From Oscillospiraceae bacterium (GTDB lineage Bacteria > Bacillota > Clostridia > Oscillospirales > Ruminococcaceae), in assembly GCA_017472965.1 (NCBI GenBank), contig JAFUNR010000006.1, forward strand, positions 38,058 to 102,057: a stretch of 64,000 nucleotides of DNA. The letters are read 5' to 3'. The notes under the pieces were generated by a model. The model ran no database searches, had not been told where the DNA came from, and saw nothing but the letters and a program-made list of their open reading frames with translations. Below are positions 1 to 9,077 of the stretch, piece by piece. A program made the translations under genes and the position numbers. Within the stretch, counting starts at the first letter, position 1. Each line of letters starts with the position of its first letter.

Positions 1-13
1 TAATTTTCTTCAT
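1..13 (-). CDS. Start of a gene running off the left edge (partial)
   Basis: Only four codons (Met-Lys-Lys-Ile) of a leftward gene are visible. An AGGAGA ribosome binding site at about 24-29 sits a normal distance upstream of the ATG at 11-13. A second in-frame ATG at 20-22 is too close to that site. The Met-Lys-Lys opening would suit a lipoprotein or secreted protein, like its neighbours, but nothing more can be said. Confidence 0.4.
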
Positions 14-214
14 GGTGGTCATTTCTCCTGTTTTTTGTCATTTTTCCGCATAAAAGAAGCGGTGTTGCAAGTCAACAGACCTATTATACACTATTCTGTG
101 TGAAAAGTGGATAACAATTTTGAAATTTCTTTGCATTTTTTCAAGAAAACTGCGCAAAATCCCGGTTTTGGAAGAATTTACAGTCTTTGGAGCACCTGCC
201 GCACTGCCGGAGGT
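14..214. other. Intergenic region, leftward promoter region
   Basis: This gap separates the gene leaving the window from the DUF4349 lipoprotein. I find no credible gene in it. On the minus strand a TATAAT hexamer (83-88) suits a promoter for the leftward gene, but no good -35 lies at the right distance. Confidence 0.4.
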
Positions 215-246
215 GCAAAAACGGAGCCCTGCGGCTCCGTTTTTGC
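215..246. terminator. Bidirectional rho-independent terminator
   Basis: Perfect 14-bp inverted repeat (215-228 and 233-246) around a CTGC loop. The arms carry A-tracts and T-tracts, so it can terminate either strand. It lies just beyond the stop of the leftward DUF4349 gene. Confidence 0.85.
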
Positions 247-283
247 ATGCGATGATCGTCTTTGTACGGCGGCTCAAAAGCGT

Positions 284-1255
284 TTATGTCTCGTCTGCAG
301 ACGGTGCGGGCGGCACGGGCGGCACAGAGGCGGCTTTCCTTGCAGCCTTTTTCGCGCGGTGCTTTTTCGCAAGAAGCACCGTGGGTACCAGCACCGCGGC
401 AAGCAGTGTCAGATAGGGGAAGGCTGCGATGATAAAGAACAGCAGATCCTGCAGGAACTCCACAAAGTCCTCGCCGGTATCCTTGATGACCTCCCACAGT
501 TCCTCGCCGAAGGTGGGCTGTACCACGGTGTAGTCACGCACCTCGTACAGCGAGACCTCCACGGTGGAATAGCTGATGCGGTTGTCATAGGAATTCTTCA
601 GCGATGCGTAATACTGCAGCTCGGCGCGCACGGTGGCAAGCCGGTCCTCGATGGTCAGCAGCTCCTCCAGTGTTTCGGCCTTTTCCATCAGCTCCAGCAG
701 GCGCTCCTGCTGGGTCTTGAGGGATGCCAGATAGCTTTCGGTCTCGATATAGCTTTCGGTGATATCCTGCGATTTCTGCTCCAGATTGGTCACATTGGCG
801 ATACCGCTCAGCCCGCCGATGAAATCATCGAATTGGACGCTGGGGATGCGCACAGTCAGCTGCACCTCGCGGCGGCCGTAATCGTAGTCGCGGCGGGCGG
901 ATACATAGCCGCCCAGCGTGCTGACCTTTGATAGCAGAGCATTCAGCGCGGCATCGTATTCCTTGGCCTCCAGCCCCACATTGGCGCTCAGGATCACCTT
1001 GCGGCCATCCTGCGGCACCGAGATGGCGGTGGAGGGTACTGTACCGGCGGCGGTGTCCATGGTGACGGAACCGAATTCCATGTCGGAGATAGCTTCCTCG
1101 GTTTCGACGGTGACCTCGCTCCATGCACCGGAGCTGTAGTTTTCCGTACTGGCGGCGCTGTCCTTGGCAGCGGCGCCGCAGCCGGTGAAGCTCACCGCCA
1201 GCAGTGCGGCGGCCAGCAGCAGGGAAAGAGTTTTTGCAAGCATTCCTTTTTTCAT
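284..1255 (-). CDS. DUF4349 domain lipoprotein
   Basis: The 323-residue protein opens with a lipoprotein signal peptide (hydrophobic stretch, then a FTGC lipobox with Cys26), so it should be anchored outside the cytoplasmic membrane. Residues about 85-265 match DUF4349: a beta-rich part, then a heptad-like helical segment at about 170-215 that looks like a coiled coil. A second membrane helix at about 270-297 is followed by a basic tail rich in Lys and Arg, which should face the cytoplasm. The function of DUF4349 is not known. It may form an envelope operon with the two small lipoproteins upstream (46-nt gap to the next), and it ends at a strong terminator. Confidence 0.85.
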   Translation of the reverse strand: MKKGMLAKTLSLLLAAALLAVSFTGCGAAAKDSAASTENYSSGAWSEVTVETEEAISDMEFGSVTMDTAAGTVPSTAISVPQDGRKVILSANVGLEAKEYDAALNALLSKVSTLGGYVSARRDYDYGRREVQLTVRIPSVQFDDFIGGLSGIANVTNLEQKSQDITESYIETESYLASLKTQQERLLELMEKAETLEELLTIEDRLATVRAELQYYASLKNSYDNRISYSTVEVSLYEVRDYTVVQPTFGEELWEVIKDTGEDFVEFLQDLLFFIIAAFPYLTLLAAVLVPTVLLAKKHRAKKAARKAASVPPVPPAPSADET

Positions 1256-1300
1256 AGTGTTTCCTCCTTTTTCCTATCCTTCACCGCGCGGGGCGGTGTG

Positions 1301-1666
1301 TTATTCATCGGGCAGCTGCCAGTGCACATACATCCACTGAAGCCGGGTGGTATCCACCGTGTCGCTGCCGACGGGGGTGCCGGTCAGCTGGCAGGTGTAA
1401 AAGTCCTGCAGCGGTTGTTGTGCGGGATCGGTGTAGTATTCCGTTCCCGCAAGCCCGGTGGTGTGGGCGGCGGCTTCATCCAGCACGCCGGCGTATTCAT
1501 AGCCCTGTGGCAGCTCGTACACCGGCATATGCGGCGCATAAAAATAGTTTCCTTCCAGAAAAATGCAGGGCGCAGGGGTGTTCGGTTCGGCAGGCGGCGG
1601 CGCGGCGGCACAGCCGACAGCGGCCAGAGCGAGCAGTGCGGCAAATAAAAGCAAAGAGCGTTTCAT
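1301..1666 (-). CDS. Small hypothetical lipoprotein
   Basis: A 121-residue protein with a lipoprotein signal peptide ending in a VGC lipobox (Cys19), followed by an Ala/Pro-rich linker. I do not recognise the domain. The start at 1666 is chosen because AGGAGGAACGG lies directly upstream and the signal peptide begins there; a longer in-frame extension to 1729 has no such support. It sits between two other lipoprotein genes on the same strand, suggesting a shared transcript. Confidence 0.7.
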   Translation of the reverse strand: MKRSLLLFAALLALAAVGCAAAPPPAEPNTPAPCIFLEGNYFYAPHMPVYELPQGYEYAGVLDEAAAHTTGLAGTEYYTDPAQQPLQDFYTCQLTGTPVGSDTVDTTRLQWMYVHWQLPDE

Positions 1667-1732
1667 ACACCGTTCCTCCTGTTTTAATTGTAGAGGATAA
1701 GTATCGGGTTTGCAAGTCCCGCGAAGCAAAAA

Positions 1733-2251
1733 TTACTCAGTGCCGCAGATTGCGGCAACATCCGCACCGGCAAAGGGCGTACCGAAGGCTTCCTCCAGTG
1801 CAAAACGGATCCCCGCATCCCTTCCGATATACAGGATGATGCGGTCGCCATCCAGATAGAAATGGGGAGTATCCACCCACGATACCTGCACCAGGCTCAC
1901 CTCATCCCCCTCCAAAGGAAACCGGAAGCCGTAGCCGTCGGCATCGATGCACGCAGCTTCCGCCTGCGCAGCCTTGGCGCTTTCGTAGCGGAATACCGAT
2001 ACCGCGTGCAGTCTGTCGCCATCCAGCTCCGCATAATAGCGCTGTGCGTGCAGAATGCCCGGCTCGGTGCTGACGGGTGTGACCGTGTGGCCGCAGCCGG
2101 TGATCAGATCCAGCACATCCTGCGGCGCATCGCCCTGCCAGCTTTCGGCGGGCGGCTCGTAAAGAACAGGCTCTTCCTGCCGCGCGGTGCAGCCGGTCAG
2201 CAGAAGAATTGCTGCGCTCAGCAGCAGAAACAGAGGGAAAAACCGTTTCAT
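1733..2251 (-). CDS. Hypothetical lipoprotein
   Basis: A 172-residue protein with a textbook lipoprotein signal (Met-Lys-Arg, hydrophobic core, LTGC lipobox, Cys21). The rest is a soluble domain I cannot assign, probably extracellular. It is first of three same-strand lipoprotein genes ending at 284, with a 66-nt gap to the next start. Its 5' end faces purM, so the gap 2252-2446 holds divergent promoters. Confidence 0.75.
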   Translation of the reverse strand: MKRFFPLFLLLSAAILLLTGCTARQEEPVLYEPPAESWQGDAPQDVLDLITGCGHTVTPVSTEPGILHAQRYYAELDGDRLHAVSVFRYESAKAAQAEAACIDADGYGFRFPLEGDEVSLVQVSWVDTPHFYLDGDRIILYIGRDAGIRFALEEAFGTPFAGADVAAICGTE

Positions 2252-2362
2252 GAGTCCACATCCTTTCCTTTTTCCTTACCTATAAAAACGCATACGAAAG
2301 GGGCATTCCTTCATCCGGCAGGAAAATTTTTGTGTTTTTTTCGCCGGAAAGCGGTACACATC

Positions 2363-2391
2363 TTGCAAAAAAACTGCAAAAAAGGTAACAT
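2363..2391 (+). promoter_or_regulatory. Probable purM promoter
   Basis: TTGCAA (2363-2368) and TAACAT (2386-2391) are separated by 17 nt. A small hairpin, GCCGCC/GGCGGC (2409-2414 and 2423-2428), follows in the leader just before the ribosome binding site. I see no purine riboswitch. Confidence 0.45.
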
Positions 2392-2446
2392 GATAGAGGA
2401 ATACAGCAGCCGCCGTTCAAAAGGCGGCAGGGGGAGAGGATCACAT

Positions 2447-3520
2447 ATGGAAAAAATCGAAAAGAAAGAAAAGAAATATCTGGAAAGCTATAAGGCTGCG
2501 GGCGTGGATATCGCTGCCGGTCAGAAGGCCGTCAAGCTGATGAAGGCCTCTGCCGAGCGTACCATTGTCGGCCCCGAGCTGAACAGCCGCGTGCTGGGCG
2601 CTTTTGAAGCCACCAACGGCCTGTACGATCTGACCGGCCTTGGCAATGCGCCGGTGATGGTCACCTCCACCGATGCGGTGGGCTCCAAGCTGAAGATCGC
2701 CGCCATGCTGGATAAGCATGATACCGTAGGCATCGACTGCGTGGCTATGTGTGTCAACGATCTGCTTTGCTGCGGCGCCCGTCCGCTGGTGTTCACCAAC
2801 TATCTTTCCATGAGCAAGCTGGTGCCCGAACAGGCGGATGCCATCGTCGCCGGTGTGGCCGAGGGCTGCATCCAGAGCGGCTGTGCACTGCTGGGCGGCA
2901 AAACCGCCGAAATGCCGGATTTCTATGCCGCCGGGCAGACCGGTCAGTACGATCTGGCCGGTGTGGCGGTGGGCGTTGTGGAACGCAGCCGCCGTATCAA
3001 CGGCAGCGGCGTGCGCCGCGGGGATGTCATTCTGGGTCTGGCCAGCTCCGGCATCCATGCCAACGGCTACGCGCTGGTGCGCAAGGTGTTCCAGATCGAG
3101 GAAAAAGGTCTTGACCGCTTTGAGACCGTGCTTGGCCGGTCGCTGGGCGAGGTGCTGATGGATCCCAGCCGTATCTATGTTAAGCCCATTCTGGCTCTGC
3201 TGGAGGAAATTCAGGTCAAAAGCATCTGCCATATCACCAAAGGCGGTCTGTATCTGAATGTGCCCCGCAGCCTGCCGGAGGGCCTGACCGCCCGCATCAA
3301 TATGGCTGCTCTCAAGACCCAGTCCATCTTCCATCTGATACAGCGTGTGGGCAACATTCCCCAGAAGGATATGTTCGCCACCTTCAACATGGGTGTGGGT
3401 ATGACTGTCACTGTCGCGCCCGAGGATGTGGAAGAATCGCTGCGCATCCTGCGTGCCGCAGGCGAAAAAGTAAGTATCATCGGCGAGGTCGTTGCCGGTG
3501 ACGAGATGATCCTGGACTGA
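2447..3520 (+). CDS. purM: Phosphoribosylformylglycinamidine cyclo-ligase (AIR synthetase)
   Basis: PurM closes the imidazole ring in de novo purine synthesis, converting FGAM and ATP to AIR in the cytoplasm. The 357-residue protein has the family hallmarks: YKAAGVDI near the start, STDAVGSKLK at 74-83, AMCVND at 100-105 and GGKTAEMP at 150-157, followed by the C-terminal AIRS domain. The ATG at 2447 follows a GGGGGAGAGGA ribosome binding site; in-frame sequence further upstream is non-coding. Length is normal for the family. No other purine gene is in the window, so it is detached from the usual pur operon. The GH38 gene follows after 46 nt and may be co-transcribed. Confidence 0.92.
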   Translation: MEKIEKKEKKYLESYKAAGVDIAAGQKAVKLMKASAERTIVGPELNSRVLGAFEATNGLYDLTGLGNAPVMVTSTDAVGSKLKIAAMLDKHDTVGIDCVAMCVNDLLCCGARPLVFTNYLSMSKLVPEQADAIVAGVAEGCIQSGCALLGGKTAEMPDFYAAGQTGQYDLAGVAVGVVERSRRINGSGVRRGDVILGLASSGIHANGYALVRKVFQIEEKGLDRFETVLGRSLGEVLMDPSRIYVKPILALLEEIQVKSICHITKGGLYLNVPRSLPEGLTARINMAALKTQSIFHLIQRVGNIPQKDMFATFNMGVGMTVTVAPEDVEESLRILRAAGEKVSIIGEVVAGDEMILD

Positions 3521-3566
3521 ATCGGAAAAAGAAAAGGGACGGATGTTTAAAAACAGGAGAATGTAT

Positions 3567-6416
3567 ATGGAACTGTACGCACGGTACGCTGCCCTGAAGC
3601 AGAAGGTGGGCGGCAATCTGGAAAAACACAGCTTTGAGCACACGATGTTCCCCGGAGTATACGATCAGACCGGTCTTACCCGTCCTGCAGCGGTGATAAA
3701 GCGCATACTTTCGCAGCTGGAGTTTGCCATCAAGCTTTCCTCCCGCTATGACGGAAAATGGGATGCCGATGTGGAGGCCGCCCTTTCTCTGCTGGAGAAA
3801 ACGATGGCACAAGAGGATGTGCTTACCCGCAGCGCCTGTATGGCTGCCGAGCGGCTTCTGCTGCCCATGGCCGATGCAGCCCGCGAATATCAGGTGATCT
3901 TTGTCGGTCATGCCCATATCGATATGAACTGGATGTGGGGCTGGCAGGAGACGGTGGCCGCCACCCTTTCCACCTTCCGCACCGTTCTGAATCTGATGCG
4001 GGAGTATCCGGAATTCACCTTTATGCAGTCGCAGGCCTCCGTGTATAAGATCGTGGAGGAATACGATCCTGAGATGATGGAGGAGATCAAGGCCCGCATT
4101 GCCGAGGGCCGCTGGGAGGTCACTGCCAGTGCATGGGTCGAGACCGACAAGAATATGCCGGATACCGAAAGCCTGCTGCACCACATCAAGGTCACCCGCG
4201 ATTACCTGCACCGGGTCTGGGGCGTTGCGCCGGATTCCGTCAAGGTGGATTTCTCTCCCGATACCTTCGGGCACAGTGTCTGTGTGCCCGAGATCAATAC
4301 CTTCGGCAGCGTGCCTTATTATTATCACTGCCGCGGCCAGAAGGAGGATGTGCTGCTGTACCGTTACCGCGCACCCTCCGGCGCCGAGGTGCTGATGTAC
4401 CGCGAGCCCTACTGGTACAACCGTGCCGTTGAACCGGATTCCGGCACCGGCGTGTTCGAGCTGGAGAAAATGTCCTTCGGTCTGAAAACCTCGCTGGCAG
4501 TTTACGGTGTGGGCGACCATGGCGGCGGCCCCACCCGCCGCGATGTGGAAGCTGTGCTGGAAATGCAGCAGTGGCCGGTATGGCCAGCCATGCGCTTCGG
4601 TGCGCTGCATGAATACTTTGCCATTGCCGAGACTGTGCGCGAAAAGCTGCCCGTGCAGACGGAGGAGCTCAACGGCATGCTCACCGGCTGCTATACCACC
4701 CAGAGTCGTATCAAGCTGGCCAACCGCCGTGCCGAGGCAGCCCTTGTGGATTCCGAGCGCATGAGTGCACTGGCTCATCAGGCGCTGGGCACCCGCTTTG
4801 CCGCCGGAGCCTACGATAAGGCGTGGCAGGATACCCTGTTCACCCATTTCCACGATATCCTCACCGGCTCCTGTGTGCAGGAGAGCCGCGAGCACGCCAT
4901 GGGCCTGCTGGCACAGGCCGTTGCCGTTGCCCAGACCCAGCAGAGCAAGGCCTACGAAAAACTGTCGCAGGCGGTGGATACCTCCATGTTTACCTGCGAC
5001 GATGACATTGCCCGCACCAAATCCGAGGGCGCCGGCGTGGGCTACGGCCTGACCCGCTATGCGGGTGTGCCAAATCCCGAGCGCGGCGCGGGCAGACACC
5101 GCATCTACACCGTGTTCAATCCCTCCGCCGCGCCCCGCAAAGAGCTGGTGGAGGTCACCGTCTGGGATTATGCCGGCGATGTCGGTCTGCTGGAGGCCGT
5201 GGACAGCACCGGCCGCACCGTACCGCTGCAGGTGCTGGACCGCACACCCCGGAACTACTGGGATCATTTGTACCACCGCGTGCTGTTTGAAGCCGAGGTC
5301 CCCGCTTTCGGCTGGGCGACCTATGAGCTGCGGCAGAAAAAGGTCACCGATTATCCCACCTACCGCAACACGGCCATGGGTGAGCGCATTGAGACACCCA
5401 ACCGCGCCATCGTGCTGGAAAACGAGCACATCTGCGCCCGCTTTGACACCGGCAGCGGCCAGCTGCATTCGCTGGTGGATAAGGCCAGCGGCAAAGAGCT
5501 GCTTGCCGCCCCCGCCGGTCTGCAGCTGGTGCACACCAACAATGCCGGCATGTCTGCCTGGCTGGTGGGCCGCTATCTGGGCATGGAGCCTGTCACCGCC
5601 ACCACCCATGTCACGCAGGAAGCAGGCAGCCTGCGCAATTCGGTCACCTTCAAGCAGGAGGTCATGCACTCCACCGTTACGATGACGGTCTCGCTGGATG
5701 CGGGCGCAAAGGCATTGCACTATGCGCTGGAGATCGACTGGCACGAGAACGGCAAAGCACAGGAGTGGCTGCCGGTGCTGGTATACCGTCTGCCCACTGC
5801 CGGCGGCGCAAAGACCATGCTCAACGATATCCCCGCCGGTGCGATCGTCCGCACGCCCGAGGAGATCGAGCGCCCCGCGCTCAGCTATGCCTGCCCTGCG
5901 GATGAGGGCCTTGCCGCCGCACTGATCTGCGACTGCAAGTACGGCTACCGCCTGACACAGGATGCATTGTTCTGCACCCTGATCAACACCGGCATGGAGC
6001 CCGATCCGTACCCCGAGCGCGGCATCCACCATATCCAGCTGTATGTGGCTGCTGCTCAGCCTGAGCCCGCCGCATTGAAGGTGACCGCCGAGCAGCTGAT
6101 CCGTCCTATGGCGGGCGTGCCCACCGCCGCTCATCCCGGCAGTCTGCCCGCCGCGGGAACACTGCTGGGCGCCGAGACCGGCAGCTGCGTTGTCACCGCT
6201 GTTTCCGCTGCACAGGATGGCGCACTGCTGGTGCGCTGCTACGAGACCGAGGGCAAGCCCTCTGCGCTGAAGCTGACCCCGCCCTTTGCTCCGGCGCGTG
6301 CCGCACTTGTCGATCTGAATGAAAAGGAGCTTGCTCCCGCCGCTGTGGAAAACGGCACTGTCGTCGCCGGGGTTGCGCCGTATTCCATCGCCGCCGTCAA
6401 GATCTGGAAGGCATAA
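3567..6416 (+). CDS. Alpha-mannosidase, glycoside hydrolase family 38
   Basis: A 949-residue GH38 enzyme, expected to cleave alpha-linked mannose with retention of configuration using a zinc ion. The motif GHAHIDMNW (about 114-122) supplies zinc ligands His and Asp, DFSPDTFGH (about 228-236) carries the nucleophile Asp, and HFHDILTGS carries a later active-site His. The C-terminal half is the usual beta-sandwich. There is no signal peptide, so it probably acts in the cytoplasm on imported mannosides such as N-glycan fragments. The start at 3567 has AGGAGA 6 nt upstream; an ATG at 3561 abuts that site and one at 3543 lacks one. It ends at a strong bidirectional terminator. Confidence 0.9.
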   Translation: MELYARYAALKQKVGGNLEKHSFEHTMFPGVYDQTGLTRPAAVIKRILSQLEFAIKLSSRYDGKWDADVEAALSLLEKTMAQEDVLTRSACMAAERLLLPMADAAREYQVIFVGHAHIDMNWMWGWQETVAATLSTFRTVLNLMREYPEFTFMQSQASVYKIVEEYDPEMMEEIKARIAEGRWEVTASAWVETDKNMPDTESLLHHIKVTRDYLHRVWGVAPDSVKVDFSPDTFGHSVCVPEINTFGSVPYYYHCRGQKEDVLLYRYRAPSGAEVLMYREPYWYNRAVEPDSGTGVFELEKMSFGLKTSLAVYGVGDHGGGPTRRDVEAVLEMQQWPVWPAMRFGALHEYFAIAETVREKLPVQTEELNGMLTGCYTTQSRIKLANRRAEAALVDSERMSALAHQALGTRFAAGAYDKAWQDTLFTHFHDILTGSCVQESREHAMGLLAQAVAVAQTQQSKAYEKLSQAVDTSMFTCDDDIARTKSEGAGVGYGLTRYAGVPNPERGAGRHRIYTVFNPSAAPRKELVEVTVWDYAGDVGLLEAVDSTGRTVPLQVLDRTPRNYWDHLYHRVLFEAEVPAFGWATYELRQKKVTDYPTYRNTAMGERIETPNRAIVLENEHICARFDTGSGQLHSLVDKASGKELLAAPAGLQLVHTNNAGMSAWLVGRYLGMEPVTATTHVTQEAGSLRNSVTFKQEVMHSTVTMTVSLDAGAKALHYALEIDWHENGKAQEWLPVLVYRLPTAGGAKTMLNDIPAGAIVRTPEEIERPALSYACPADEGLAAALICDCKYGYRLTQDALFCTLINTGMEPDPYPERGIHHIQLYVAAAQPEPAALKVTAEQLIRPMAGVPTAAHPGSLPAAGTLLGAETGSCVVTAVSAAQDGALLVRCYETEGKPSALKLTPPFAPARAALVDLNEKELAPAAVENGTVVAGVAPYSIAAVKIWKA

Positions 6417-6445
6417 AGGCCATTTTGTGATCCTCCGTATACAGG

Positions 6446-6487
6446 AAGAGAGCCGCTGCTTCATCTGCTGCAGCGGCTCTCTTTTGT
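6446..6487. terminator. Bidirectional terminator between convergent genes
   Basis: Perfect 14-bp arms (6446-6459 and 6470-6483) with a 10-nt loop, followed by a T-run on the plus strand and A-rich sequence on the other side. It separates the GH38 gene from the leftward esterase gene. Confidence 0.85.
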
Positions 6488-6508
6488 TATGTCGGAAAAA
6501 GAGATGAA

Positions 6509-7363
6509 TCAAAACGGAAACTGCTGTGCGAAAAGCTGCCCCAGCCTGATCACGCAATCGGTGTCGTAGTGATAGGTATCCGGCTCCTCCGGCGGCTCGA
6601 ATTCCGTGGTCAGTCCGGCTTCGACGGTATCCAGATACACGCAATCATTGCGGGTGAGGGCATAGCTCTTCTTGGCGGCATTGATCACATCGTGGCATTT
6701 CCAGATTTGGCTGATGCCGGCATCGATAAAGCGGCAGTTATCCGCGTAGCCGGAAAAAGCGGCGCGAAGATCCTGCAGCATGGCATCATACAAACCGATA
6801 TACTGTGCGGCGGTATCGGCCGCTTCAGCGTCGCTTTCCCCCTGCATCCAGCAAAAAGCGCAGATGGCAGGCGTATAACCTTTTGCTTCCAGCGCGGCGA
6901 TGCTTTCTTGCAGCAGCTTCACCAGCTCATTGTAACACCAGCCGGCGCGGACAGGCTTGCCGCTGAAAACGGACAGGATCATATCCTCGTACTGATCGGC
7001 AAAAGCGGTTGGATCGTAGCTTCCGCCGCAGGAGGGTGAACGGAAATCCCTCCACAGGCTCATGCCGCCGAAGGCACATTTGACGATGAAAAATTCTTCG
7101 CCGGGAAAATTCTGTGTCAGGTATTCCGCCATGCCTACCTCTGGACCGATGGTGTCCTTGGTTTTTTCGGTGCAGCCGGCGGCGGTGGTCACAAACCCGC
7201 CGCTCTTTTTATCGTGGGAAAAATAGTTGATGCGGATATCCGGGTAGCCTTCCATGTATTCCCGGATCTTTTCGGCGCTGAAGTGTCGCGGCAGACATTT
7301 GACATGCCCAACACCCACGGCGTTGGACTGTCCTGCCAGAACGATGATTCTTGCTTTTTTCAT
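6509..7363 (-). CDS. Sialate O-acetylesterase-like SGNH hydrolase (SASA domain)
   Basis: A 284-residue hydrolase of the sialate O-acetylesterase / carbohydrate esterase 6-like group. GQSNAVG at 11-17 holds the nucleophile Ser13, and a C-terminal DTYHYD motif supplies the catalytic Asp/His. Such enzymes remove acetyl groups from sialic acids or from plant polysaccharides; the substrate cannot be fixed from sequence. No signal peptide, so cytoplasmic. It follows the UroD-like gene on the same strand by 18 nt and is probably co-transcribed with it. Confidence 0.8.
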   Translation of the reverse strand: MKKARIIVLAGQSNAVGVGHVKCLPRHFSAEKIREYMEGYPDIRINYFSHDKKSGGFVTTAAGCTEKTKDTIGPEVGMAEYLTQNFPGEEFFIVKCAFGGMSLWRDFRSPSCGGSYDPTAFADQYEDMILSVFSGKPVRAGWCYNELVKLLQESIAALEAKGYTPAICAFCWMQGESDAEAADTAAQYIGLYDAMLQDLRAAFSGYADNCRFIDAGISQIWKCHDVINAAKKSYALTRNDCVYLDTVEAGLTTEFEPPEEPDTYHYDTDCVIRLGQLFAQQFPF

Positions 7364-7381
7364 ACGGTATCTCCTGTACAG

Positions 7382-8404
7382 TTATGCATTGTCGGTGTCC
7401 AGCGCAGCCTGCCGCAGCGCCATGTAGTTTTCAATGGGGATGTACGGCGCAATGCTGTTGCCGGTGCCCAGTGTGTAGCCGCCGCGTTCGGCGGTGCGCT
7501 CCAGCATGGCGCGGGCACGGGCGTAAATGGCATCCGGCGTACCGGAGGTCATCAGGTTCATATCGATGCCGCCCATCACAGTGATGCGGCCGTTCAGCAG
7601 CTCGTAGGCATCCTCCACGGGGCAGATGTTATCCTCGTAGGAATGCCGTGCGTCAAAGCCCATATCCTCCACGATGTCATCGATCACTGCACGGAATTCG
7701 CCGCAGGAGTGCAGCATACAGGGCTTGCCCGCCGCATGGGCAGCAGCCACGATCTTTTTGTGCCACGGGAAGATGTATCTGCGCATGGCTTCCGGGCTCA
7801 GGAAAGTCTGGGTGTTGAAGCCCCAGTCGTCGTTGGAGCACAGAAAGCCGATCGCTTCGTGTCCGGCCAGAGCCTCATAAAGGCTTACCATTGTACTGCC
7901 GATCTTATCGGTGATGGCCTGTACCAGCTCCGGATCATCATACAGCAGATAGCACAGATTGTCGTAGCCCACAATGGCAATGGTGTTTTCCAGCACGCCG
8001 CCGGGGCCCCGCAGACACAGCTTCATGCCCTCGGGCATATAGTCGGCAAGTGCATCCAGGATGGAAAGGTCGCAGCGGCTGATATCGGGCCAGACATATT
8101 TTTCAAAGCTTTCCCAGTCGGTGATGATACCCTGTCCGTTCAGCGAATGGGTGGAAGCCCGCTCTCGAGCCTGCTTGGGATAATAGAAATCCGGCAGCAG
8201 GAACGGCGCATAATCATAGCCGCCCGCCGCCATGGCATCCACCACCATCTTTTTGTAGGAAAGCCGTGTTTTGCCGTCCCAGCCGTGACCGGCCAGCCTT
8301 TCATACAGCTCATCATATAAAAACAGTTCAAACATGGTGGCCCGTTCCGGCCTTTCGCCGCGCAGTGCGCGCAGCAGGTTGTGCTCAAAATCGGGTTTTC
8401 GCAT
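7382..8404 (-). CDS. Uroporphyrinogen decarboxylase-like (UroD superfamily) protein
   Basis: A 340-residue TIM-barrel protein of the URO-D superfamily, with the family's late HSCG motif (HSCGEFRAVIDDIVEDMG) and GGIDMN. True heme-pathway UroD is unlikely in this context, since no heme genes are near. In gut Clostridia most such paralogs are corrinoid-linked methyltransferases or uncharacterised enzymes found beside sugar-metabolism genes. No corrinoid protein gene is adjacent, so I leave the reaction open. It is probably in an operon with the downstream esterase-like gene. Confidence 0.75.
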   Translation of the reverse strand: MRKPDFEHNLLRALRGERPERATMFELFLYDELYERLAGHGWDGKTRLSYKKMVVDAMAAGGYDYAPFLLPDFYYPKQARERASTHSLNGQGIITDWESFEKYVWPDISRCDLSILDALADYMPEGMKLCLRGPGGVLENTIAIVGYDNLCYLLYDDPELVQAITDKIGSTMVSLYEALAGHEAIGFLCSNDDWGFNTQTFLSPEAMRRYIFPWHKKIVAAAHAAGKPCMLHSCGEFRAVIDDIVEDMGFDARHSYEDNICPVEDAYELLNGRITVMGGIDMNLMTSGTPDAIYARARAMLERTAERGGYTLGTGNSIAPYIPIENYMALRQAALDTDNA

Positions 8405-8559
8405 AACGGATCCTCCGTTTCGGCTGGCAGTGAGAAAGAAATCTCCTGACTAAACTATATCCCACGGCGGCGGGAAAGTCAATAAAAACCGGCGGACGGT
8501 TTACTTTTTTGCCGGTAATCATTATAATGATAATAAAGAGATATAAAAGGAGAAGAACG

Positions 8560-9000
8560 ATGCCGAACAGCTGGAAAAACGAGGATCCCCGTGTGCTGCT
8601 GGCCGTGGCGCTGGGGATCGCTGCTGCCGTGGGCTGTGGCCTGCTGACCAATTGCATCCGCCGCCGGCGGGAAAAGGCCATCACAGCGGCGCGGCAGGCG
8701 GGGCGTGTTTGTGAGGCGGTTCGCATCAGCAGCCGCAGCGGCGGCCGGGGCGGGGCTGCGGTGCAGACCGGGGTCTATGAATACACCTTTGAGGGCAAAA
8801 CCTGCCGGCGCCGTATTCACAGCCGTTACCGCACACCGCCCGCCAGAGTGAATTTGTATTACGGCGAAGGCTCAAAGCGCATGCTTTCGGAATATGACCA
8901 TGTGGAGGCGGTCGGCTACACTGCGGCAACCTTCATTGGCATCGGCGTATGCCTGCTGGTGATGGCGTTCACCGGCTGTTTCACTGAACCGGTGCTTTAA
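8560..9000 (+). CDS. Small membrane protein of unknown function
   Basis: A 146-residue protein with a membrane helix near the N-terminus (about 12-32), a basic stretch, a beta-rich soluble middle and a second helix near the C-terminus (about 118-138). The topology and the middle segment resemble DUF3592-type proteins, but similarity is too weak for a call. The ATG at 8560 follows AAAAGGAGAAGAACG; an earlier in-frame ATG (8509) lies in AT-rich promoter sequence. A terminator begins at the stop codon. Confidence 0.65.
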   Translation: MPNSWKNEDPRVLLAVALGIAAAVGCGLLTNCIRRRREKAITAARQAGRVCEAVRISSRSGGRGGAAVQTGVYEYTFEGKTCRRRIHSRYRTPPARVNLYYGEGSKRMLSEYDHVEAVGYTAATFIGIGVCLLVMAFTGCFTEPVL

Positions 9001-9003
9001 ATG

Positions 9004-9040
9004 AAAAACTGCCGCACCCCTCCGGTGCGGCAGTTTTTCT
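9004..9040. terminator. Terminator, first copy of a 31-nt repeat
   Basis: GC-rich hairpin (TGCCGCACC / GGTGCGGCA) flanked by AAAAA and TTTTT, so able to act on both strands. It lies between the rightward membrane-protein gene and the end of the leftward ribbon-helix-helix gene. The 31 nt at 9010-9040 recur exactly at 9588-9618. Confidence 0.8.
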
Positions 9041-9077
9041 ATGTCTGTAAAGGAACGGTTGGATTGCTCCGCGGGAC

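Noticed and set aside
106-114. AGTGGATAA resembles a DnaA box
   Set aside because: One isolated 8/9 match without a cluster, AT-rich unwinding region or dnaA/dnaN nearby; not an origin.
3477-6644. A 1055-residue open frame on the strand opposite the GH38 gene
   Set aside because: It mirrors the real gene, has low-complexity His/Gly/Gln-rich content, and no ribosome binding site; it is a product of GC-rich codon bias.
7382-8404. Pyrrolysine-linked methyltransferase system to explain the TAG pattern
   Set aside because: The UroD-like gene has no TAG codon and no mttB/mtmB, corrinoid protein or pyl gene is present.
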